From Prorocentrum cordatum (Eukaryota; Sar; Dinophyceae; Prorocentrales; Prorocentraceae): a stretch of 64,000 nucleotides of DNA. The notes under the pieces were generated by a model, which saw nothing but the letters and a program-made list of their open reading frames with translations, had not been told where the DNA came from and ran no database searches. The stretch is taken from the NCBI GenBank assembly GCA_963575745.1, contig CAUYUJ010015505.1, forward strand, positions 969,090 to 1,033,089, in the 5' to 3' direction. Below are positions 31,186 to 41,548 of this stretch, piece by piece; within the stretch, counting starts at the first letter, position 1, and every line of letters begins with the position of its first letter. The position numbers were made by a program, and so were the translations under genes.

Positions 31186-31743
31186 GCATCAGCATCATCA
31201 TCATCAGCATCATCATCATCAGCATCATCAGCATCATCAGCATCAGCATCGTCATCACCATTATCATAATCGCCCTCTTCATCAGCAGCATCTTCAAGAA
31301 CATCATCATCGTCGTCATCATCATCACCACAACCGCCACCAACACCACCACCATCATCATCATCATCATCACCATCAGTTATCATCATCATCACCATCAT
31401 CATTGGCATCAGAGTCTTCATCATCACCATCTATCATCATCATCACCATCATCATCATCACCGTCGCCACCGTAATCATTGCCATCATCAGCATCACCAC
31501 CATCATCATCAGCAGCATTATCAGCATCATTATCGTCGTCGCCGTGGTAATTGTTGTCATCATCGGCATCCTCATCAGCATCATTACCGTCACCATCACC
31601 ATCACCGCCTCCACCACTATCGCCATCACCACCAACTGCATCATCATCAGCATCAGCAACATAATCATCCGAATCATCGTCATCGTCATCATCAGTTTCA
31701 TCATCTTCATCGTCGTCGACAGCATCCTCACCACCACCATCAG

Positions 31744-31788
<45 letters not shown>

Positions 31789-32200
31789 CCGCATCGACGT
31801 CGTCGTCAGCAGCAGCACAGCAGCAGCATCGGCATCGGCATCAACGTCAGCATCATGTAGCATCAGCATCAGCATCATCATCACCTACACTCTCATCGTT
31901 ACCATTTGCCCCATCAGCATCAGCATCGTCATCACCACCATCAGCATCGTCATCATCATCATCATCATCATCATCACCATCTGCATCATCATCGACACAA
32001 TCCTCATCAGCCTCATAAGCCTGCTCCTCCCCTAACCATCCCTCATGACTAACATCGCTATCATCATCATCATCACCACCAGCATCATCATCATCATCAT
32101 CATCACCATCACCATTGTCACCTTCATCATCACCATCATCAGCATCATCAGCATCATTATCATTATCATCATTATCATCACCATCCTCATCCTCATCCCT
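31112..32200. repeat. Extended (CAT)n/(CAG)n/(CAC)n region
   Basis: Mostly CATCAT triplets with CAGCAT, CACCAT and CGTCAT variants, purest at 31112-31185 and 31745-31788. The whole kilobase reads as poly-Ile/Ser/His on plus and poly-Met/Asp on minus. Confidence 0.95.
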
Positions 32201-32459
32201 ATTATCTTTACGTTACTTTACTTTACGCGCGGCACTGCTCATGTCTGAGCACGATCAAGGCAAAGATCTCCGCTCAAGCTGGCCAGGCCGATCACGCACT
32301 TCATCCGTGTGCCAGCACATGTAGCACGTCCACGAGGTTCGAGACCTAACTCGGTGCGTCAAGAAGACCAGCCAATGATAGGATTCGAAGGGAATTGGTG
32401 TCAAGCGGCCGCCGCAGCTCCCTATGGAAGTTGGCCGTGGCGGGGTCGTCCAACGCGGC

Positions 32460-32667
32460 ACTCGGCTACGAGACCGCCCAGACGCACGCCTCCAGCTCAG
32501 CCGCGGTGGCCATGGCACCGTCGCATAAAGGGGAAACTCAATGCGGCGATATTGGTCCATTCGACCGTTTCGTCCGCCACTACGCACGGGGCGCCGTCAA
32601 GCACCCATCCACCTCCTGCGCCGTTCGCAGTTGCGCTGCCGTCGAAAAAATGCGGAAACAGAGCCCG
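32460..32667 (-). pseudogene. RNase H-like fragment
   Basis: On the minus strand from 32667 the frame reads FFDGSATANGAGGGWVLDG, then a segment ending ALSFPF. After a +1 shift it continues ATAAELEACVWAV and reaches a stop. A DGS followed by a Gly-rich strand, then AELEA about 45 residues later, is the pattern of the first two catalytic motifs of retroelement RNase H domains. The fragment is short, frameshifted and lies between ATC arrays, so it is at best a fossil. The parent element type is not identifiable from this alone. Confidence 0.4.
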
Positions 32668-32700
32668 TGTGCAGTGCGATGCTGGGTGTAGGGGAAGTCA

Positions 32701-32779
32701 TGTCGATCATCACCATCACCATCACCAGCACCATCACCGTCACCATCGACATCATCATCATCATCATCATCATCATCAG

Positions 32780-32814
<35 letters not shown>

Positions 32815-33070
32815 GCACCATCATCATCATCATCAACAACATCAACCTCAACATCAGCATCATCATCATGTCGATCAGCAACGGCAGCCTCATGCTCATT
32901 ACCATCGACGTCGTGATCATCACCACCACCACAGTCATCACTACCGTCTTCGGCAATCACGTCACCAACATCGCCAGCCTCACCGTCACCATCACAATGA
33001 TCCTCACCACGACCAAACTCCTCCTCCTCCTCTTCCTCCTCCTCCTCCTCTCCCTCCTCCTCCTCCTAGC
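32701..33070. repeat. (CAT)n-rich then (TCC)n tract
   Basis: CATCAT triplets with CACCAT and CAACAT variants to about 33000, then CTCCTC to 33067. Confidence 0.95.
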
Positions 33071-33198
33071 ACGCGCGCTCCTGGCTCGGCCAGGCATGCA
33101 GCAGCCACGGGCCCAAGATTACGCCTGGCCAGAAGCGGCGACGGTGGTGGGCCCACGTCCCCCCGATCGCCGTGGGTCTGGGGAGCCCGGAGCGGGCC

Positions 33199-33458
33199 TC
33201 CCGAGATCCAGGTGCAGAAACGCCAGCGGTAGGAGTTTGCTTAGAGGAACAAGGAGGACATAAACGTGAGCATCTGTAGGTCTTCGCGGATCTCTCGGCT
33301 CGGCGCTGGGCCCCCACCCGGGCGCGCGGAGCGCGCCAGGGGTCCAGCGCCGAACAACAAGAGATATGCGAGGACCTTCGATAATGTACGTCTGTGCATG
33401 TCTTGCTCTTCGGTACAGTCTGCCTCTCGAGATCTGGACGCAGAAACGCCAACCGCGA
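33199..33458. mobile_element. Foldback element, family B copy 3, between 34-bp direct repeats
   Basis: Left arm (33243-33325) with GAACAAGGAGGACATAAACG and CGCGGATCTCTCGGCTCGG; right arm (33340-33412) with GGGGTCCAGCGCCGAA and CGAGGACCTTCGATAATG. On either side are near-copies of a CCTC(C/T)CGAGATC block followed by GCAGAAACGCCA (33199-33232 and 33425-33458), so the copy sits within a larger duplication of about 225 bases. Confidence 0.65.
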
Positions 33459-33639
33459 TCTGTCTTCCAGAAGGCTGGGATCCTGGGACGGCCCCCCCGC
33501 GCCAGACCCCGGGGCGGCCGAGAAAGTGCGGCGGGCCTCCTCCGAACGGCGCCATCATGCCGCCTGCCCAGGTCCGCTTCCGCGCGCACCCGCGGCATCG
33601 AGAGCAGGGGGGCAGGGTTAACGAGGAAGGCTGCGACAA

Positions 33640-34108
33640 CGGTGATGATGACGACGGAAAAAGAAGATGATGACGATGATGTCAAGGATAATTGCGATGG
33701 TGGGGATGATGATGATGAGGATGAGGATGATCATGGTGGTGGTGATGATGATGTTGACGTTTATGGTGATGGTGATGCTAGTGATGATGTTGATTATGAT
33801 AGATGTCGACCATGTTGGTGATGAGGGTGATTGTGATGTCGGTGACGATGATGGTCATGAATGTCATGGCGCAGCTGGTCAAAATTAGGATGCGGGCCAT
33901 GATGGCAATGCTGATGTTGTTGACGATGCTGATGATGATAACAATGGTGATGATACTGATGATGATGCTGATGCTGATGCTGATGCTGATGGGCTGATGA
34001 TGATGGTGATGATGATGATGCTGGTGATGATGATGATGATGATGCTGATGAGGATGATGAGCATGCTAAATACGACGATGATGATGATGCTGATGCTGAT
34101 GCTGATGC

Positions 34109-34196
<88 letters not shown>

Positions 34197-34206
34197 GGTG
34201 GTGGTG
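33640..34206. repeat. (GAT)n-rich region ending in (GGT)n
   Basis: GATGAT triplets with GCTGAT and GGTGAT variants, purest at 34120-34178, then GGTGGT to 34206. Orientation is opposite to the ATC arrays at 31-33 kb. Confidence 0.95.
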
Positions 34207-35390
34207 ACGGTGCACGAAAAGAAGATGCAGGTGGAAGAGGAAGGCAGCTCATAACACAAAGCACCCCCCTCCCAATTTACCCCCGTCGCCGAGAAGCGTG
34301 GGGTGGAAGAGTGGCGCGAGAGGAGGGCGGAGGCTGAGGAGAGAAGGAGAAAAGGGTCGGGCCAGGGGGAAGGTTGAGGAGGATGGGGTGGCAGTGCTGG
34401 GAGGAAGCCAGTGACGAGCAAGAGGATGAACAGGGGGGGTATGGAGGAAGTCACGGAGGAACGCAGGGGACGGACGGCGGACCAAGTGAACGGGACGAGG
34501 GCGGCGAAGAAGACGCGTGCATCCCCTCCCGTAGATGGCCTCCAAACTCGGCGAACGGGTCCCGTCCGTTGAAGAGGCCGCCGGAGCGTTCCCCGACCTG
34601 TAACTGATGGCCTCGGGCGTCCTCGGGGCGGACACTGGGGGATTGGCTCTCTTCCACCTGACGCACACAGTGTGGAAACATGTTGTTTCACGTCCAGGGG
34701 GCCCAACAGAAGAAACCCCGTCGTCTGGACAACGCGGGGCGCGCCACTGCGAGCATTTCCCAAGCAACGGAGCAATTGAAGGAAAGGCTCTTCAAAGAAA
34801 TGGGAGGCGAGAAAGCTGGAGCGAGGCGGCACAGCTATAAAAAACGACGCAAACCTGCATGCGGGACAGAGCAGGGGCGCAGCAGACAGATGCCATGCAC
34901 GCGAACCCCGCGAGCGCCAACTGTTTGGGCTCGGGCGCTCGCTGAAAACTGTACGCTTTTTGTTCCCCCCCGTAAGCCAGTTGCCCTCGGCGATGCCCTG
35001 TTGAAAACTTGGCACTGGGGGGCATAGGAATGGGGCGAATGCGGCACTCCCGTACCCCAGACCTTGGCGTAGATGTCAGGGTGGCCGATCAGCAGGAGCG
35101 CTGGCCTTTGCCTGAAGACTACACGGCGCCCCGCAGAGGGATAGCAGAGCACGAGGCCGGACAACGCAGCGCCCGCCGAACGCCAGCAAAAGCGCGGCCT
35201 GCCTGTGCAGAGCGGCCCGGGCCACGAAGCGGCGGCGAGGCTCGCACGGGCCGAGGACGGGGGCCGGGTGTTCGCGGCCGCCCGCAGCTCGGTGCAAGTC
35301 TGAGCGAGCGGCGGCAGCAATGAACGCAGTGACCCTCCCGTCGGGGCTTCGTAAACACGGGTTTAGCTAAACGGGGGCTTTGGCGTTTCC
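34207..35390. other. No gene identified
   Basis: Unique sequence. Frames of 100-370 codons on minus gain length from the neighbouring GAT array; none shows a domain. Confidence 0.35.
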
Positions 35391-35481
35391 ATCTACCCCC
35401 GTTCACTGTACCCCCGTCTGCGGCGCACGGGGCCCCCGAAACCGGGGCGTAGCCAAACGTGGACATCGGCGCTCCCCGTAC

Positions 35482-35678
35482 CTCGGGTCGGGCGAAAGGG
35501 GGGGATAGCAAAGGGGAGGTTTGAGAATAACCTCACGTAGCTGATTTTCCCGGCGCCTCCCGGCGCCGGAGGCGACGATGTATCGAGGAACGGGCCCCTC
35601 GGTGGGGCAGAAAACCAGCTGAATGCAGCAAATTTCGTAACCCCCCTTTCCCAATCCCCCCCTTTCGTCCGGCCCGAG
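35482..35678. mobile_element. Short TIR element, family J copy 2
   Basis: The ends CTCGGGTCGGGCGAAAGGGG and CCCCTTTCGTCCGGCCCGAG are inverted repeats extending over about 27 bases. The interior GATAGCAAAGGGGAGG, ACGTAGCTGATTTTCC and TGCAGCAAATTTCGTAA matches copy 1 (20978-21173). TAC occurs on both sides, a possible 3-bp target duplication. Its right half is also the first part of the tandem duplication starting at 35604. Confidence 0.8.
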
Positions 35679-37161
35679 TACCCCCGTTTGCTGTGCCCCC
35701 GTCTCTGGCGCCCTGATCATGGTGATGCGTGATGCGGCCGGACCTGGGGCGAACACACTTCAAGAGCACGAGGCCCTCCGCCCGCCAAAGCGAAGTACAT
35801 TATAGAGGGCACCCTCCCCGAGGAAGCACAAGAGCATCAAACAAAACACGACGAATATGACCGCGGCGGGAAAGGCTCTGGTGGGGGCTGGGCGCGCGGC
35901 GGCGCGGTGCGCGGACTCGGGGCCGCGGCAGCGGCGCGGCCCAGGCAGCCAATGCACGGGCGGCCAGCGACAGCAGTGGGCCCGGCGGCGCTCGCGGCTC
36001 CCGCGGCACGCCACGGCGCCCGCGGCGCCAGCTCCAGCGCCGCCACCAGAACCCGCGGCGTCAGCGAATTCGGCGGCGGTCGTGGCGCGCGCAACGCCGG
36101 CGGCGGCGGCGCCGCGAGCAGCGCCGGCGGCGGCCGCAGCGCGGGGGCGGGCGGCGGACGTTCGGCGCGGGCGCCATCGGCGAGCGGCAAGGCCCGCGCC
36201 GCGGCCAGGGTATCCTTTCCCGGCCCCACCAGCCTCGGCAGCAGCCGCTGCGGCTGACCTCGAAGCAGAGCGGCCTTGAGCCAGACGCGCGCGCAAATAT
36301 TCTGAAGTCGCAGCGCGACAGAGGCAATCCGCTCGCGCATCCGAGTGACGCAGATGCGCGGGGTCGCGAATTAGCCCGCATGCGCGAGCGGGAGGGGGAG
36401 AGGGCGGGCGGCCGCAGGGGGGGGATAAACGAGAGCGGAGCCCACTCGCGCAGCGGGGCTGCGCTGGAGGCAGGGGCGCGGCCTGGCTGAGGTCCAAACT
36501 GGCAGCGGCTGTGGGGCGGCGTCGCGGCGCACCCAGGGCGGGGGCCAACAGCCACAGTGCGGGCGTGACCTGGCAATTTGAGAGGTGGGGGGCGGCGGAT
36601 GCTGGAGACCAGGTAGCCGGCGGGAAAGAATGGGGACAGCGGCGTGGAGCCAGCGGCGCGGCCAGCCGGCGCTGCAGCACCTGCAGGAAGGATGCCCAAG
36701 GCGATGGAGACTGCAGCGGCTGCTGGCTCCGAGAGGGGGGCGGCCAGCGTACTCCGGACGCGGGGCGAAGTGGAACAGAAGCGGAGCGAGAAGAGCGCCG
36801 CTCGCTAGCCGGTGGACGGCATCACGGCAGGGGTTGAGCGACGCCCAATGCAAGAGGCCCACGGGGCCCTCTGAGCGAGAGAGACGAGTCCAAGCCAGCT
36901 GTCCGGCATAGCGTGGGCCGGCCAGGGCGGACCGCGGTGGCGGAGGCCCCCCTAGGCGGGGGGTGCGACTGGGCCGGCAACACCACCGGTGGCGCAGGGG
37001 CTGCAGCGCCGGCGCGCGCCCTTGGGGCGCGGTGCGCGGGAGGGGGCGGGCCGCCCCCGGCCGGAGCACGGCATCACCCGGAGCGGCAAAGCGGGAGGTG
37101 AACCGCAACGGGGGCGACCCCAAGTGGGCAGCAGGCGCTGCGGGCAGGGGTGGAGCCCCTA
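35604..37161. repeat. Segmental tandem duplication, copy 1
   Basis: Repeated almost perfectly at 37231-38900, with an offset of 1627-1628 bases. I noticed only a few substitutions, such as 36049-36064 AGAACCCGC against AGAGCCCGC, and an extra C near 37277. The unit starts inside a family J element. It is very GC-rich and carries no recognised gene. A minus-strand frame (35760-36680, 306 residues) is Ala/Arg/Pro-rich but ends in a hydrophobic stretch, AVIFVVFCLMLLCFLG, that could be one membrane segment; low confidence as a gene. Confidence 0.9.
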
Positions 37162-37230
37162 CAAGCCGCACGGGTGGAACCCACACGCGCGTGCAAGCAC
37201 ACACACAGAGACAGAGACGGAGACAGAGAC

Positions 37231-38900
37231 GGGGCAGAAAACCAGCTGCATGCAGCAAATTTCGTAACCCCCCCTTTCCCAATCCCCCCCTTTCGTCCGG
37301 CCCGAGTACCCCCGTTTGCTGTGCCCCCGTCTCTGGCGCCCTGATCATGGTGATGCGTGATGCGGCCGGACCTGGGGCGAACACACTTCAAGAGCACGAG
37401 GCCCTCCGCCCGCCAAAGCGAAGTACATTATAGAGGGCACCCTCCCCGAGGAAGCACAAGAGCATCAAACAAAACACGACGAATATGACCGCGGCGGGAA
37501 AGGCTCTGGTGGGGGCTGGGCGCGCGGCGGCGCGGTGCGCGGACTCGGGGCCGCGGCAGCGGCGCGGCCCAGGCAGCCAATGCACGGGCGGCCAGCGACA
37601 GCAGTGGGCCCGGCGGCGCTCGCGGCTCCCGCGGCACGCCACGGCGCCCGCGGCGCCAGCTCCAGCGCCGCCACCAGAGCCCGCGGCGTCAGCGAATTCG
37701 GCGGCGGTCGTGGCGCGCGCAACGCCGGCGGCGGCGGCGCCGCGAGCAGCGCCGGCGGCGGCCGCAGCGCGGGGGCGGGCGGCGGACGTTCGGCGCGGGC
37801 GCCATCGGCGAGCGGCAAGGCCCGCGCCGCGGCCAGGGTATCCTTTCCCGGCCCCACCAGCCTCGGCAGCAGCCGCTGCGGCTGACCTCGAAGCAGAGCG
37901 GCCTTGAGCCAGACGCGCGCGCAAATATTCTGAAGTCGCAGCGCGACAGAGGCAATCCGCTCGCGCATCCGAGTGACGCAGATGCGCGGGGTCGCGAATT
38001 AGCCCGCATGCGCGAGCGGGAGGGGGAGAGGGCGGGCGGCCGCAGGGGGGGGATAAACGAGAGCGGAGCCCACTCGCGCAGCGGGGCTGCGCTGGAGGCA
38101 GGGGCGCGGCCTGGCTGAGGTCCAAACTGGCAGCGGCTGTGGGGCGGCGTCGCGGCGCACCCAGGGCGGGGGCCAACAGCCACAGTGCGGGCGTGACCTG
38201 GCAATTTGAGAGGTGGGGGGCGGCGGATGCTGGAGACCAGGTAGCCGGCGGGAAAGAATGGGGACAGCGGCGTGGAGCCAGCGGCGCGGCCAGCCGGCGC
38301 TGCGTGACCTGGCAATTTGAGAGGTGGGGGGCGGCGGATGCTGGAGACCAGGTAGCCGGCGGGAAAGAATGGGGACAGCGGCGTGGAGCCAGCGGCGCGG
38401 CCAGCCGGCGCTGCAGCACCTGCAGGAAGGATGCCCAAGGCGATGGAGACTGCAGCGGCTGCTGGCTCCGAGAGGGGGGCGGCCAGCGTACTCCGGACGC
38501 GGGGCGAAGTGGAACAGAAGCGGAGCGAGAAGAGCGCCGCTCGCTAGCCGGTGGACGGCATCACGGCAGGGGTTGAGCGACGCCCAATGCAAGAGGCCCA
38601 CGGGGCCCTCTGAGCGAGAGAGACGAGTCCAAGCCAGCTGTCCGGCATAGCGTGGGCCGGCCAGGGCGGACCGCGGTGGCGGAGGCCCCCCTAGGCGGGG
38701 GGTGCGACTGGGCCGGCAACACCACCGGTGGCGCAGGGGCTGCTGCGCCGGCGCGCGCCCTTGGGGCGCGGTGCGCGGGAGGGGGCGGGCCGCCCCCGGC
38801 CGGAGCACGGCATCACCCGGAGCGGCAAAGCGGGAGGTGAACCGCAACGGGGGCGACCCCAAGTGGGCAGCAGGCGCTGCGGGCAGGGGTGGAGCCCCTA
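37231..38900. repeat. Segmental tandem duplication, copy 2
   Basis: Second copy of 35604-37161, containing the right half of a family J element (37231-37306). Unlike copy 1 it has an extra 111-bp internal tandem duplication (38193-38303 and 38304-38414), which adds 37 codons in frame to the minus frame that starts at 38419. The copy stops exactly where both copies read GAGCCCCTA, at the assembly gap. Confidence 0.9.
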
Positions 38901-39000
38901 NNNNNNNNNNNNNNNNNNNNNNNNNNNNNNNNNNNNNNNNNNNNNNNNNNNNNNNNNNNNNNNNNNNNNNNNNNNNNNNNNNNNNNNNNNNNNNNNNNNN
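38901..39000. other. Assembly gap (100 N)
   Basis: One hundred undetermined bases joining the end of duplication copy 2 to a TCC array. Frames that cross it are not real. Confidence 0.99.
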
Positions 39001-39238
39001 GTCCTCCTCCTCCTTCTCCTCCTCCTCCTCATCCTCCTCTTCCTCCTCGTCCTCCTCCTGTTCCTCCTCCCCCTCCGCTCTCCTCCTCTTCCTCATCCTC
39101 CTCCTCCTCCTCCGCTCTCCTCCTCCTCCTCCTCCTCCTCATCCTCATCCTCCTCCTCCAGCTCTTCATCCTGCTGCTCCTCCTCCTCTTCAACCTCCTC
39201 CTCCTCCTTCTCCTCTTCGTCCACGTCCTCCCCCTTTT
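39001..39238. repeat. (TCC)n tract at the 5' side of LINE 2
   Basis: CTCCTC triplets with CATCCTC and CTCTCCTC interruptions, directly followed by LINE 2 coding remnants. In LINE 2 sense this is TCC. Confidence 0.93.
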
Positions 39239-39249
39239 GCTCCTGTTCG

Positions 39250-39580
39250 GTGCACCTTCAAGGTGGTGAATGGTAGTCTAACAAGAACTTCGACATCCTT
39301 ATTACCGCGGGGCCTACTGCCAAGATGCCTGGGCATCATGGTATTCTGGGAGGGTGGCTGGAGCATGTCCCCTGAAAGTCTCGTACAATCGGAGTTCCCT
39401 GAACGTTTTGAGGGATCTCGTGTTAAGCCGTCGGGTTCGGGGACGTGCCGCTCGCTGGGAGGGCTAGGTTGCTTTAATTACTTCGTATGCTCGGGTGGCG
39501 CTGCCAAGGGCATTCAGTCCACCCACGTTGTGCAGGATGCGCTACTCGCTCCGAACAGGCCCGTCCGTCTCCTGCTGTAG
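39250..39580 (+). pseudogene. LINE 2 endonuclease C-terminal remnant
   Basis: The frame ending at the TAG at 39578 reads GCFNYFVCSGGAAKGIQSTH, then about a dozen residues later APNRPVRLLL. A hydrophobic (D/N)YF strand, a V at the next strand and PxRPV near the end is the C-terminal pattern of the endonuclease/exonuclease/phosphatase fold in LINEs, where the last catalytic His precedes xPV. Here Asn replaces His. Upstream residues come from the TCC array, so the N-terminal half of the domain is missing. Confidence 0.55.
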
Positions 39581-39586
39581 CCCAAG

Positions 39587-39814
39587 TTGGCGCAACTGTG
39601 CGCCCTGTCCCTCCGCAAGCCGCCCCCGATCCCGAAGGCCTGGCCGCTAGGGCCCGCGCGAATGTCGCCCGACTGGTCCAACAAAATCGATGATACTGCG
39701 GGCTGTCCAGGGACAGCTCTCTCAGGGAAGCTCGCGCAGGCCCAGGAGATGATCCAGTGGGGTTACGATGACTGGGCCCATCGGGCTGAGCAAGAGCTCT
39801 GCGAATCGGCGTAG
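39587..39814 (+). pseudogene. LINE 2 linker between endonuclease and reverse transcriptase
   Basis: The frame reads LRKPPPIPKAWPLGPARMSP, then DWSNKIDD, and ends WAHRAEQELCESA. Pro-rich residues, a WP-xGP motif and a late AEQEL helix resemble the linker between endonuclease and reverse transcriptase in dinoflagellate LINEs. The assignment rests mainly on position and composition. Confidence 0.45.
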
Positions 39815-40242
39815 TGTGAGCTGCCCTGCCATGGACCCGCAGTAAGTCACCGAAGCTACACTGGGCACTAGGTGCCGATCATCAAGGACGAAGCCCCGCC
39901 GAGTCGTTATCTGACATTGTTTGGGGGTGGGTGGGTTTTGCGTCGGTGTCAGGATCTGACCCTCGAGATTCGCGAAGCCTCGAAGGGAGCCCCGGAGACT
40001 CGAGATCACTTGCTCCACCCTCCCTCTCACGTGAGAAATGTTGTGACCAGCCACTTCCGGGAATGTATTACCACTGCCCAGGCCCTTGCTCGTGCTGCCC
40101 CTGTGGGTGGGCAGGGGACCCAGCAATGAACAGGAGCTCTTCGCGAGACAAAATGGCTGCAGGCCGCGCAGAACCTGCTTACCATGGCGCAGCAGTCCCT
40201 CAGCGCTCTCCAGCCGGAGGCGCGTATGGAAGGTGAGGCGGG

Positions 40243-40723
40243 GTGGAAAGAGTCGACTCTCGCTGGTATCAAGGAAGGGGGGCGAACTGCTCACTTGGGC
40301 ACAAGAGAAGCCCCTGGGTTCAAGCCTGCGACCACGCTGTCGGCGTCTGGGCTGGCCCTGTCAAGAATATGTTTGAAGGTTCCTGCCAGCCCCTCCCTCC
40401 TGTGCCAAATGATCGCATCCGAGTGGTTGCTGCGGCGTGCAAGGCGTCGACGGCGCAGGCCATGGACAGGTTCCACATGCGGCGCTACGCGTGGCTGTCC
40501 AGCCCACGCCTCCAAGTAATGTCCATTGTGTTCGCCATCTGTGAGGCGATGTCAGCTCAGGATCATCCAAGTGGTACTCTCTTCCAACGCTGCAGGGGGG
40601 AATATGTACCGATCGGTTTGCCGGTTTCCATGTCCAGGCTGTGGAGGAGGTGTAGGGGGGAGCTGGCGGCGGAGTCGGAGGCCAAAATTGCGCGTGCGTT
40701 TTTCTCTGGACACGGTCTGGCGT
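40243..40723 (+). pseudogene. LINE 2 reverse transcriptase fingers fragment
   Basis: The frame contains RIRVVAAACKASTAQAMDRF, then HMRRYAWLSSPRLQVMS and, after about 30 residues, GEYVPIGLPVSMSRLWRRCR. A D-x-H-x-R near the first part, and a (Y/F)xPIGL followed by R(V/L)W, match the LINE reverse transcriptase fingers where most elements have RPI-x-L. It is cut immediately afterwards by the family A element at 40724. Confidence 0.65.
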
Positions 40724-40891
40724 TAGGTCGGGCATGTCCCCCTACAGGCGGATTTTGGACGAAACAACTCAAAACTTATTCAAACAACATTCACACATAT
40801 CAAGTAATCAAAACATAATGGAAACATCATCCCCCGACTGTTGTTTGACAATGTTTGAACATTTTTCCTGTGGTGGGACATGCCCGACTTA
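40724..40891. mobile_element. Short TIR element, family A copy 3, inside LINE 2
   Basis: Left end TAGGTCGGGCATGTCC then CCCTACAGG; right end CCTGTGGTGGGACATG then CCCGACTTA. Flanks 40714-40723 (GGTCTGGCGT) and 40892-40901 (ACTCTGGCGT) match at 8 of 10 bases, including eight in a row. It interrupts the reverse transcriptase frame, so this insertion is younger than LINE 2. Confidence 0.85.
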
Positions 40892-41040
40892 ACTCTGGCG
40901 TCATGCGGCAAGAGAGCGGAGCTCCGCACGAGGCGGGGCGAGGTCCCTGCTCCCCTCTCCTGGGAGCCAGGCAACATGTTACAACAAACACTTCTCCCTG
41001 GAAAGGTTGGCGGTGGAATCGATTGAGCAGGGACCGACCG

Positions 41041-41206
41041 TCCTGGCATACCTATAGTCCAACCACGAAATGTTCTTAGAACCCAGAAATCTTCTTAAAA
41101 ACAAAAGCAATGCTCTTAGAACATAAACCCGATGTGATAAAACAAGACAGGCTCCGCCAGAAATGTTCTGAGAACATTGTCTGGTAGGGCTATAGGCGAG
41201 CCAGGA
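41041..41206. mobile_element. Short TIR element, family K, inside LINE 2
   Basis: Terminal inverted repeats of about 42 bases. The left begins TCCTGGCATACCTATAG and includes AATGTTCTTAGAAC; the right includes GTTCTGAGAACATT and ends CTATAGGCGAGCCAGGA. The core is AT-rich, with a second GCTCTTAGAACA copy near 41113. No coding capacity and no clear target duplication. Confidence 0.75.
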
Positions 41207-41548
41207 CGCTTCGCCATTGCTTGAATCAAAGAAGTTCGGGCTTCCCACTTCCATCACCCAGCTCTGTATTGCGAGCGTTTTCCTATTCGGCGTTTCGCCA
41301 TCGGGCCGAAGGGGGAGGGGGAGAGGGGGTCTGGCTCCGGACCTCTGCTTAGTGCGACTGTTTGCGACAGCGCGTCCAATGGGGGGAGGCCCCACCTGCT
41401 CGAAACAGGCACCAACAACAGCCAAGATCTACTCAATGGGGGGGGGAGGGGGGGCGGTGCGAGGGCCGGCGCCGATCGGCAAAACAATAAAGAAAACGAT
41501 CACACTTTCGCCTACAAATGCGTCCGCTTCATCAGTACGGGGTCGGCG

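Noticed and set aside
35760-36680. 306-residue minus frame ending in a hydrophobic segment, repeated at 37388-38419
   Set aside because: The single hydrophobic stretch is suggestive, but the rest is GC-driven and the frame overlaps other open frames. I mention it under the duplication and do not call it a gene.
38702-39580. Plus frame crossing the N gap
   Set aside because: It joins duplication copy 2, 100 unknown bases, a TCC array and a LINE 2 remnant. Only the last part is meaningful.
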